From Pseudomonas sp. DG56-2 (lineage in GTDB: Bacteria; Pseudomonadota; Gammaproteobacteria; Pseudomonadales; Pseudomonadaceae): a stretch of 64,000 nt of DNA. This document shows, piece by piece, positions 9,342 to 17,055 of this stretch. The notes beneath the pieces were generated by a model that saw only the letters and a program-made list of their open reading frames with translations, was not told the DNA's origin and did no database searches. The position numbers and the translations under genes were made by a program. Position 1 is the first letter of the stretch. Every line of letters begins with the position of its first letter. The stretch spans positions 2,992,501-3,056,500 of the forward strand of contig NZ_CP032311.1 in assembly GCF_004803755.1 (NCBI RefSeq), read 5' to 3'.

Positions 9342-10526
9342 TCACTGACGCTGGTAGAGGGTGACGACGCAGGCGCCACCGAGGCCCAGGTTGTGTTGCA
9401 GGGCCAGACGCGCACCCTCTACCTGACGCGCTTCGGCGGCGCCGCGCAGTTGCCAGGTGAGCTCGGCGCATTGCGCAAGGCCGGTGGCGCCCAGCGGGTG
9501 GCCTTTGGAGAGCAGGCCACCGGACGGATTGGTGACCACGCGCCCGCCGTAGGTGTTGTCACCCTCGAGAATGAACTTCTCGGCGCTGCCTTCCGGAGTC
9601 AGGCCCAGGCCTTCGTAGGTGATCAGCTCGTTGGCGGTGAAGCAGTCATGCAGCTCGACCACGTTGATATCGGTCGGTGCCACGCCCGCCTGCTCGTATA
9701 CGCTCAGCGCGGCGCTGCGGGTCATGTCGTAACCCACAACCTTGCGCATGTCGGCTTCATCGAAGCTGCTGTTGCGATCGGTGCTCATGGCCTGTGCGGC
9801 AATCACCACGCGGGTGTCCAGGCCGTGTTTTCTGGCGAAGGCTTCAGAGCAGAGGATCGCGGCAGCAGCGCCACAAGTCGGTGGACAGCACTGTAGGCGC
9901 GTCATCGGCTCGAACACCGTCGGCGAGGCCATGATTTCTTCCAGGCTCACCGGGTTGCGAAACACCGCGAATGGGTTATTGGCGGCGTGGTTACGCGCTT
10001 TCACCGAGATGCGTCCGAAAATTTCCGCGCTGATGCCGTACTCACGCATGTAGGCACGCCCGGCGCCACCGAAGAACTGTGCGGCACGCGGCGCCTCGGG
10101 TTCAAAACCCTGGATCTCAGTCATGACATTGGCGAAACGTTCCATCGGACCTGGACGATCGGTCCAAGCTCCTTTCAGCGCGCCCGGCACCATCTGCTCG
10201 AAGCCCAGGGCGATAGCACACTCGACCGCGCCGCTTTCTATCGCCTGGCGTGCCAGGAACAGGGCTGTAGAGCCGGTGGCGCAGTTGTTGTTGACGTTGA
10301 TGACCGGAATACCCGTCAGCCCAACGCCATAGATGGCCGCCTGGCCCGAGGTCGAATCACCGAACACGTAACCGACGTAGGCTTGTTGCACCAGGGCGTA
10401 GTCGATACCGGCATCGGCCAGTGCCTTCTTTGCCGCATTGGCCCCCATGACCGGATACGTGTCGCTTTGGCCCGGCTTGGTGAACGGGATCATGCCGACG
10501 CCGGCAACCACAACTTTATTGCTCAT
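9342..10526 (-). CDS. SCP2-type thiolase (lipid-transfer protein family)
   Basis: 394-residue thiolase of the SCPx group. All catalytic elements are present: nucleophile Cys82 (NNNCATGS), HDCFTANE, KGHPLGATG, and the second Cys386 (GGACVV). SCPx thiolases cleave beta-ketoacyl-CoA, including alpha-methyl-branched chains. It is transcribed after the ligase and 27 bp before the MaoC_N gene. The paralogue at 59250-60437 is very similar from the first residues on (both have VAGVGMIPF and VNVNNNC). This is the enzyme expected to close the beta-oxidation round. Confidence 0.9.
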   Translation of the reverse strand: MSNKVVVAGVGMIPFTKPGQSDTYPVMGANAAKKALADAGIDYALVQQAYVGYVFGDSTSGQAAIYGVGLTGIPVINVNNNCATGSTALFLARQAIESGAVECAIALGFEQMVPGALKGAWTDRPGPMERFANVMTEIQGFEPEAPRAAQFFGGAGRAYMREYGISAEIFGRISVKARNHAANNPFAVFRNPVSLEEIMASPTVFEPMTRLQCCPPTCGAAAAILCSEAFARKHGLDTRVVIAAQAMSTDRNSSFDEADMRKVVGYDMTRSAALSVYEQAGVAPTDINVVELHDCFTANELITYEGLGLTPEGSAEKFILEGDNTYGGRVVTNPSGGLLSKGHPLGATGLAQCAELTWQLRGAAEARQVEGARLALQHNLGLGGACVVTLYQRQ

Positions 10527-10560
10527 GTTTTACTCCATCAGGGTCAAAGGTTGGCCGGGA

Positions 10561-12117
10561 TCAGTTGACCGCTCGGGCCTGGTCTTTCCAGTAGGGTTCG
10601 CGCAGGTCGCGCTTGAGAATCTTGCCGGCGGCCGACAGCGGCAAAGCGGCGGTGAAGTCCACCGATTTCGGGCACTTGAACCCGGCGATGTGACTGGCGC
10701 AGTGTTCACGCAATTGCGCTTCGGTCAGTTCGCTGCCGGGGGTGCGTACCACCACCGCGTGCACCGCTTCGCCCCAACGCTCGTGCGGAATGCCGATCAC
10801 CGCGCACATGGCGACTTCGGGATGGCGGGCGATGACGTTTTCGACTTCGGCGGAGAACACGTTTTCGCCACCGGTGACGATCATGTCCTTGAGGCGGTCG
10901 ACGATGAACAAATAACCGTCCTCGTCCATGTAGGCGCCGTCGCCGGTGTGCAGCCAGCCGTTTTTCAGGGCCTTGGCGGTTTCTTCCGGACGGTTCCAGT
11001 AGCCCTGCATGATGTTCGGGCCGCAGGCAACGATTTCACCCACGGTACCGCGCGGCACTTCAGCGCCATTTTCATCGACGACCCGCACCATGCCACCGTA
11101 GCCACCGCGGCCGACGCTACGTACGCGGCCACTGGCGATGCCTTCAGGACCATGACTGGAGTGCGGACTTACCGACACTACCGGCGCGGCCTCGGTCAAC
11201 CCGTAGGCGTGCATGAACTCGATACCCGGCAGCGCTGCCATGGCCTTTTCCAGCAGCGTTGGCGAAATGGGCGATGCGCCATACGCCAGGCGTTTGAACG
11301 AACTCAGGTCGTAGTTGGCGAAGTCAGGATGCATGACCACGGACTGCAGCATGGTCGGCACCAGGAGCATCTCGTTGACCTGCTCGCGCTCGATGGTCTG
11401 CAGTATTTCGAGAGCGTCGAAAGCAGGAATCAGCACATGGGTGCCGCCGACAACGAACATGCCCACGGCACGGGCCATTGCTGCGGTATGAAACAGCGGT
11501 GCAGCGTGCAGGCCGCGGCAATTATCCAAGGCTGGAAACTGCGCGGCACGGGCAATAGCCGAAGACCACAGGTTCATGTGCGATTGCATGACACCCTTGG
11601 GCAAGCCGGTGGTGCCGCCGGTGTACATGATTGAGGCCAGATCGTCGCCGCCGCGCCCGGCATCGGCAATCGGCGCGGTTTCAGCGATCAACTGCTCGTA
11701 GGCATACATGCCTTCCGGTGCCAGGCCGTCGCCAGCATGGATGACGATTGGCGCACGGCGGGCAGTGGCGCGGATCTGCTCGACCATTGGCAAGAAGTGA
11801 TCGTCGACAATCAGGATGCCGGTATCACAGTCGTCCAGGGAGAACACGATCTCCGGGACGCTCCAGCGAATGTTGACCGGATTGAGCACTCCGCCACCCC
11901 ACCAGGTGGCCAGCATGTACTCCAGGTAGCGGTCGGAGTTGAGCGCAAGCATGCCCACCCGATCACCGCTGTTCATCCCCAGCGAACGCAACGCGCCGCC
12001 CAGCCGGCTGACCCGCTGGCCGAGCTCGCGATAGGTCTGGCGGCGGCCACGGTAGATCGTGGCAAGGTGGTTCGGCTCCTGTTGCAGCATGCGCTGCAAG
12101 CCTTGGGTCAGGTACAT
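10561..12117 (-). CDS. AMP-forming acyl-CoA synthetase
   Basis: 518-residue adenylate-forming ligase. The P-loop YTGGTTGLPKG is at 165-175 and the C-terminal catalytic Lys is near 499 (AAGKILKRDL). The start is ATG 12117, seven bases after AGGAG; a TTG two codons earlier is ignored. It is the first gene of the long minus-strand operon, so CoA activation is the entry step to the module. Closely related to the truncated ligase at 63570 (both begin with M-Y-x-T-Q-G-L and share LNPVNIRWS) and distinct from the ligase at 23886-25577. Confidence 0.92.
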   Translation of the reverse strand: MYLTQGLQRMLQQEPNHLATIYRGRRQTYRELGQRVSRLGGALRSLGMNSGDRVGMLALNSDRYLEYMLATWWGGGVLNPVNIRWSVPEIVFSLDDCDTGILIVDDHFLPMVEQIRATARRAPIVIHAGDGLAPEGMYAYEQLIAETAPIADAGRGGDDLASIMYTGGTTGLPKGVMQSHMNLWSSAIARAAQFPALDNCRGLHAAPLFHTAAMARAVGMFVVGGTHVLIPAFDALEILQTIEREQVNEMLLVPTMLQSVVMHPDFANYDLSSFKRLAYGASPISPTLLEKAMAALPGIEFMHAYGLTEAAPVVSVSPHSSHGPEGIASGRVRSVGRGGYGGMVRVVDENGAEVPRGTVGEIVACGPNIMQGYWNRPEETAKALKNGWLHTGDGAYMDEDGYLFIVDRLKDMIVTGGENVFSAEVENVIARHPEVAMCAVIGIPHERWGEAVHAVVVRTPGSELTEAQLREHCASHIAGFKCPKSVDFTAALPLSAAGKILKRDLREPYWKDQARAVN

Positions 12118-12136
12118 GGTCAAGCTCCTGATGCTG

Positions 12137-12147
12137 TTGTTCTTGTT
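12137..12147 (-). promoter_or_regulatory. AANAANAA motif before the acyl-CoA synthetase operon
   Basis: The minus strand reads AACAAGAACAA, 20-30 nt before the ATG at 12117 and just ahead of the AGGAG site. It fits an Hfq/Crc repression site on the first gene of the operon. Confidence 0.45.
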
Positions 12148-12227
12148 GGTTTGATACTAAGGAGAGTGCGACCGCTCAGCGTCGATCAAAGGGATGAACC
12201 TGACGATGGTTTTCTCCTGGTTCGAAT

Positions 12228-12234
12228 GAACTAG
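12228..12234. promoter_or_regulatory. GAACTAG element upstream of the left operon
   Basis: GAACTAG occurs 111 bp upstream of the synthetase start. It matches seven of the ten bases of the palindrome GAACTAGTTC found at 14176 and 19612. A candidate regulator site for the left module. Confidence 0.3.
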
Positions 12235-12251
12235 GGGCATCCCCCAGGCAC

Positions 12252-12288
12252 GCAGACGCCGCAAGCCTGGACGGTTTGCGGCATCTGC
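12252..12288 (-). terminator. Hairpin after the GMC oxidoreductase gene
   Basis: A 13-bp stem (GCAGACGCCGCAA with TTGCGGCATCTGC, one G-T pair) with an 11-nt loop begins 8 nt after the stop codon of the GMC gene. No T-run follows, so it may act as a partial terminator between the GMC gene and the downstream operon. Confidence 0.5.
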
Positions 12289-12295
12289 TGCATGG

Positions 12296-13984
12296 CTAGG
12301 CGAGTGCCGGTTGGGACGTGTCGCCTGCGACCACCGGCGCGCGACAGTCGGCAATGATCAGGTCCGCAGCCTTCTCGCCGATCATCATGCACGGGGCATT
12401 GGTGTTGCCGGCGACCACCCGCGGCATCACCGAAGCATCGACAACGCGCAGGCCCTGCACCCCACGCACGCGCAGTTGCGGATCGACCACCGAGGCCACA
12501 TCGCTGCCCATTCGGCAGGTCCCTACCGGGTGATACACGCCATCGGCGCGCTCGCGGATGACCTGCTTGATCTGTTTGTCGTCGCTGCCGTCGAACTTGA
12601 GCCCGGCAAAGTGCAAGGCCTTGCCACCAAAGCGCGCCAGCGCGGGCTGTTCGAGAATGGCCTGGACCTGATGCACGCCCTTGAGCATCACCTCCATGTC
12701 GCGATCATCGGCGAGCATATTGAGCTCGATCACCGGCGCGTCACGCATGTCAGCGGACGCCAGGCGCACCTCGCCACGGCTATGCGGATGCAGAACGCAA
12801 ACATGGCACGAGTAGCCGTGGCCGTAGCGGAACTTGCGTCCATGGTTGTCACCGGCAGACATCACAAAATGCAGCTGCACATCCGGTTCGGCCAGCGTGG
12901 GGTCGGTTTTCAGGAAGCCACCCGCCTCGGTAAAGCTACGGGTGAAGACCCCTTCGCGACGGCCTCGGTACTTGACCAGTTCCCAGAGATAGCGGAAAGC
13001 GCCGCGCACCGACACCCCGAACAGCTCGGTGCGAAACAGACGCTTGTGCAGGATCACATCGACATGTTCTTGCAGGTTCTTGCCAACCTGCGGCGCATCG
13101 ACCAGCACTTCGATACCTTTCTCGCGCAAATGCTCCGCCGGCCCTACACCTGAGACCATCAACAGTTGCGGCGAGATCAGGCTGCCAGCACTGAGAATGA
13201 CTTCCTTGCGGGCACGCAGGACCTGCTCGCGACCGTCCTTGAGCACCACCACACCCACCGCCCGCAGCCCTTCGAACAGCACCCGCAGCACTTGCGTGTT
13301 TACCTGCACGTGAAGATTGGCGCGGCCGCCGTTGAGTTGACCATCGCCGGTCCTGCCCTGGTGCAGATAGGCACGCGCCGCGTTCCAGCGCTCGCCGTTG
13401 CGCTGGGTGACCTGGAAGTAGCCGACGCCTTCCTGGACAGGGCCATTGAAGTCGTGGTTATAGGCATGCCCGGCGCTGCTTGCCGCTTCCAGAAAATGCC
13501 GGGCCATGGCGCAGGGTGAGCGAGGATCGGTCACATGCAGCGGGCCCGTGCCACCGTGCAGCGGATCGTCATCGCGACCGGCGACCCGCTCGTTGCACTC
13601 GGAACGCTTGAAGTAAGGCAACACATCCTTCCAGCCCCAGCCTTCAGCGCCCATGCTTTCCCAGTGGTCATAGTCAGAGGCACGGCCACGGATGTACACC
13701 ATGCCGTTGATCGAGGAACTGCCGCCCAGACCCCGTCCCCGCGGCTGGTAACCTGCGCGGCCAGCCATGGTCGGCTGCGGCAAGCTGTTATAGGCGTAAT
13801 TGAATTCACCGGCCCGCGGGATCACCAGCGCGATGCCGACCGGCGTCGTCACCAATGGACGATGATCGTGGCCGCCCGCTTCCAGCAGGGCCACCTCACC
13901 ACACTTGGCATCAGCCAGCCGCCCGGCTACTGCGCAACCCGCCGACCCTCCCCCGACCACGATGAAATCGTAAGCCTGTTCCAT
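12296..13984 (-). CDS. GMC-family FAD alcohol dehydrogenase (AlkJ/BetA-like)
   Basis: 562-residue glucose-methanol-choline oxidoreductase. The N-terminal FAD motif is VVGGGSAGCAVAGRL (9-23), the GMC signature is RGRGLGGSSSINGMVY (82-97), and the C-terminal catalytic pair is His485 (YHPVGTCRMG) and Asn529 (NTNAP), 44 residues apart as in choline oxidase. It would oxidise a primary alcohol to the aldehyde, passing electrons to the respiratory chain. The start is ATG 13984. Together with an aldehyde dehydrogenase, an acyl-CoA ligase and a MalT-like regulator next door, the set recalls AlkJ, AlkH, AlkK and AlkS, but no hydroxylase gene is visible. Confidence 0.9.
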   Translation of the reverse strand: MEQAYDFIVVGGGSAGCAVAGRLADAKCGEVALLEAGGHDHRPLVTTPVGIALVIPRAGEFNYAYNSLPQPTMAGRAGYQPRGRGLGGSSSINGMVYIRGRASDYDHWESMGAEGWGWKDVLPYFKRSECNERVAGRDDDPLHGGTGPLHVTDPRSPCAMARHFLEAASSAGHAYNHDFNGPVQEGVGYFQVTQRNGERWNAARAYLHQGRTGDGQLNGGRANLHVQVNTQVLRVLFEGLRAVGVVVLKDGREQVLRARKEVILSAGSLISPQLLMVSGVGPAEHLREKGIEVLVDAPQVGKNLQEHVDVILHKRLFRTELFGVSVRGAFRYLWELVKYRGRREGVFTRSFTEAGGFLKTDPTLAEPDVQLHFVMSAGDNHGRKFRYGHGYSCHVCVLHPHSRGEVRLASADMRDAPVIELNMLADDRDMEVMLKGVHQVQAILEQPALARFGGKALHFAGLKFDGSDDKQIKQVIRERADGVYHPVGTCRMGSDVASVVDPQLRVRGVQGLRVVDASVMPRVVAGNTNAPCMMIGEKAADLIIADCRAPVVAGDTSQPALA

Positions 13985-13994
13985 ACCGTCACCC

Positions 13995-14005
13995 TTGTTA
14001 TTGTT
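13995..14005 (-). promoter_or_regulatory. AANAANAA motif at the GMC ribosome-binding site
   Basis: The minus strand reads AACAATAACAA directly abutting the AAGGG ribosome site of the GMC gene, 11-21 nt before ATG 13984. One of the best Hfq/Crc-type sites in the window. Confidence 0.5.
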
Positions 14006-14175
14006 CGAAAGTCGCATTGCCGTGAACGGCAAGCCATTGGTACATACAGCGCCCAGCCTAAGCCGGCGACCAACGAGCACAATCGTTCGAACAGGTGAAA
14101 CGGTGACTAGTCCCTTTGACTCAGCGGTTGATTGATAAGTCTGGCAGGAATGGGCTTTATGCCATCTGGAGGCGT

Positions 14176-14185
14176 GAACTAGTTC
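14176..14185. promoter_or_regulatory. GAACTAGTTC palindrome in the GMC/LuxR divergent region
   Basis: A perfect 10-bp palindrome in the 323-bp region between the divergent GMC gene (13984) and the LAL regulator (14308). The same 10 bp occur at 19612-19621. A TGCCAC/GTGGCA inverted repeat lies at 14202-14220. Otherwise the region shows no gene. Confidence 0.4.
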
Positions 14186-14234
14186 GAAAGAACGGCATAC
14201 CTGCCACATTTGACGTGGCAAGATACTCACCTCA

Positions 14235-14247
14235 AATAACAATAAAA
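14235..14247 (+). promoter_or_regulatory. AANAANAA motif in the leader of the first LAL regulator
   Basis: AATAACAATAAAA lies 61-73 nt before the regulator ATG (14308), but only 8 nt before another ATG at 14256 that opens an out-of-frame reading frame. It fits the Hfq/Crc pattern. Confidence 0.35.
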
Positions 14248-14307
14248 GCGGAACCATGGCGGCGTCTATGGGCGCCACCCCTCTAGCCCGCTTGCTGGAG
14301 ACCCTCT

Positions 14308-17055
14308 ATGCCCGATGTTCTGGAGCACCACGACTCAGCCGCCACGGACCTTGGCCACACTACTCCCGCAAAGGTCCTGCAAGCCAAGCTTTCAGCCCCG
14401 ATTGCCGCGCCGAGCCATCTTGTTCGTGCCCACTTGCTGGACACCATGGACAGTGTCGCCAATGCACGGTTGATACTGGTGCGCGCTGCTGCCGGCTTCG
14501 GCAAGACCACCCTGCTCCTGCAGTACCGCGAACGCTGCCTGGCTGCCGGGCGCAGCGTGCAATGGCTGAACCTGGACAAAGCCGATAACGACATTCAACG
14601 CCTGATCAATCATTTGCTCTGTGGCATTCGCGAACTGAGCGCAGGCGATGCACTCGAGGGTAACGCCCAGCCCGCCTGTTTCAGCGCCGCCGAGCAGTTG
14701 CAGGAGTTGCTGGAGCGGATCAGCAGCTTTGTGCAACCGTTTTCAATCGTGCTCGACGAATTCGAAGCGATTGAAAACCCTTCGGTACTGGACTTCATTC
14801 AACGCCTGATGGACGCCCTGCCCCCCTGCGGGGTGCTGGTGATCGCCTCCAGAACCACACCCGACATCGGCCTGGGGCGCATACGTGCCCGCGGTCAGTT
14901 GGTAGAGATCAACCCCGCCGCGCTGCGTTTTTCCCTGGAAGAGGCCACACGCTTTATCCGCGAGAAGCGCCAACTGACGCTGCGCGACAATGATATAGCT
15001 ACGCTGTTTCGCTGCACCGAAGGCTGGATCACCGCCATTTACCTCGCCAGCCTGTCACTGCAAGGACGTACCGACCCTGCCGCTTTCGTCGCGTCTTTCT
15101 CCGGTTCCAACCTGGAGCTGGCGCAGTACCTGGCCGAAGACATTCTCGCCAGGCAAAGCGAAGACTGCCGCTTGTTTCTGATGCAAACCAGCATTCTCGA
15201 CCAGCTCAACGCGCCCTTGTGCGATGCCGTCAGCGGACGCAACGACAGCCAGGCAATGATCGAGCATCTTGAGCGCAGCAATCTGTTCATTTTCCCGCTG
15301 GACAACGATCATCAGTGCTTTCGCTACCACAGTCTGTTCGCCAGCTACCTGAAGGATGCGCTGAACCGCCAATTCCCCGGACATGCGGTCACCCTTCACC
15401 ACGCCGCTGCGCAGTGGTATTTCGAGGCTGAGCGACCGATTCCGGGCATCGAGCACTTGTTGCAGGCCGGGGCTACCGCTGAAGCCGCCAGCCGCCTGGC
15501 GATCTATGCCGGACAATTGATGGCCGAAGCACGCTCACGCCTGCTGCTTAGTTGGCTTGATCGGATTCCGGCAACTTACCTGGAACTGCACCCCAACCTC
15601 AACGTGGCCTATGCCTGGGCCCTGGCATTGCACCGCCGCTACCGCGATGCATTGAAAATTGTCGAACAGCTTGAGGCCCGCGCCGACGAAGACACGCGCA
15701 AGCTGTTCAAGCTCGAGGCCAGGACCATTCGCTGCATGGTCCTGGCCATTACCGATCAGGTGGACGCATGCTATGTCGCCGGTCTTGAGCACATTGACCA
15801 GATACCCCTCGATGAAGTGTTCCAGTACGGCGTGGTGACCAACTCGCTGGCATTCAGCATGCTGGTTACCGGGCGCCATGAAGAGGCTCGCCGCCTGTTT
15901 TCCCGGGCCTTCAAACGCAGCTCGCCGGACCGCGTTACCTACCTGACCACGGTCACCGATTGTATCGAAGGCGTTCTGGATCTGACTCAAGGTCGCCTGG
16001 GCAATGCCCTGGCGCGACTACAGGCTGCGGCCCAGCGTCAGTGGGTGGACAACCGCAGCAGTGCATTCGGTGGCAAAACCTCACTGAGTATCACCTTGTC
16101 GCTAGCGTTGTACGAGTCCGATGCCTTGGAAGAGGCCGAACACAACCTTGCCGAGGCCTTGCCTCACGCCAAGGACGGCAGCCCGCCGGACTCGCTGATT
16201 TCCAGTCATGTGCTATTGGCGAGAATCGCCTACTTGAAAGGCGAACGCGACACCTGGCTGCGCTACCTTGCCGAACTGGAACAGATCGGTCGTCAATCCG
16301 GCTCCGACCGCGTGGTGTGTTCCAGCTGGCTGGAGCGCGCCCGTGTCGCCACCCTGGAGAACCGCCTGGACGTGGCCGCCCAGGCGCTGCGCTCGGCTAA
16401 CCTGATCAGTAGTTGGGAGCGTCCGGGGCTGATATTCCACGGCAGCGATGTCGATATTCCATCCATCGCCCGCCTGCGCCTGCAAATTGCCCAGGGCGGC
16501 TGTATGGATGCTGTTGGGCAACTGCAGGATGCCATTGTTCAAGCCAACCACCGTCAGCAGTATCGCCGCAAGCTGAAATTGCGCCTGCTGCTGGCCATGG
16601 CATTGGACGGCGCCGGGCAGCCGGAAGAAGGCTTTGCCCAACTGACCAAAGCGCTGCGCTTCGCCAGCCACGAAGGCTTCCTGCGCACCTTCCTTGATGA
16701 GGGGCATCGGCTGGCCGACCTGCTTCAGCGCTGGGCTGTGTCGTACCAGGCACGGGCCAGCAGCCTGGGCATCGAGACGCGTTTTCTAACCACCTTGTTG
16801 CAACGCGCAGGCAACCTGGGCGATTCCTCTTCAACCTCGTCGGGCGACAGCGACACACGCGAATCGCTGACGACCCGCGAAATACAGGTGATCCAGCAAC
16901 TGGCGGCCGGGCTGCGTAACCGGGCGATTGCGCAGAAGATGTTCCTTTCCGAGTTCACGGTAAAATCACACTTGCGCAACATCAACGCCAAGCTCGGGGC
17001 GCAAGGGCGCACCGAGGCTGTGGCCATTGCCCGCGCCAAAGGTCTGCTCGACTGA
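14308..17055 (+). CDS. LAL (MalT/AlkS-like) LuxR-family ATP-dependent activator
   Basis: 915-residue large ATP-binding LuxR regulator. Walker A RAAAGFGKTT is at about 59-68, a Walker B-like strand FSIVLDEFEAI at about 147-157, a TPR-rich sensor region fills residues 330-820, and the last 65 residues are a LuxR helix-turn-helix (LTTREIQVIQQL...NINAKLGAQGR). LAL proteins bind ATP and an inducer, then activate promoters through repeated sites. GGAG precedes ATG 14308. It diverges from the GMC gene, and its stop codon directly abuts that of the next LAL regulator. Probably it controls the left module. Confidence 0.92.
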   Translation: MPDVLEHHDSAATDLGHTTPAKVLQAKLSAPIAAPSHLVRAHLLDTMDSVANARLILVRAAAGFGKTTLLLQYRERCLAAGRSVQWLNLDKADNDIQRLINHLLCGIRELSAGDALEGNAQPACFSAAEQLQELLERISSFVQPFSIVLDEFEAIENPSVLDFIQRLMDALPPCGVLVIASRTTPDIGLGRIRARGQLVEINPAALRFSLEEATRFIREKRQLTLRDNDIATLFRCTEGWITAIYLASLSLQGRTDPAAFVASFSGSNLELAQYLAEDILARQSEDCRLFLMQTSILDQLNAPLCDAVSGRNDSQAMIEHLERSNLFIFPLDNDHQCFRYHSLFASYLKDALNRQFPGHAVTLHHAAAQWYFEAERPIPGIEHLLQAGATAEAASRLAIYAGQLMAEARSRLLLSWLDRIPATYLELHPNLNVAYAWALALHRRYRDALKIVEQLEARADEDTRKLFKLEARTIRCMVLAITDQVDACYVAGLEHIDQIPLDEVFQYGVVTNSLAFSMLVTGRHEEARRLFSRAFKRSSPDRVTYLTTVTDCIEGVLDLTQGRLGNALARLQAAAQRQWVDNRSSAFGGKTSLSITLSLALYESDALEEAEHNLAEALPHAKDGSPPDSLISSHVLLARIAYLKGERDTWLRYLAELEQIGRQSGSDRVVCSSWLERARVATLENRLDVAAQALRSANLISSWERPGLIFHGSDVDIPSIARLRLQIAQGGCMDAVGQLQDAIVQANHRQQYRRKLKLRLLLAMALDGAGQPEEGFAQLTKALRFASHEGFLRTFLDEGHRLADLLQRWAVSYQARASSLGIETRFLTTLLQRAGNLGDSSSTSSGDSDTRESLTTREIQVIQQLAAGLRNRAIAQKMFLSEFTVKSHLRNINAKLGAQGRTEAVAIARAKGLLD

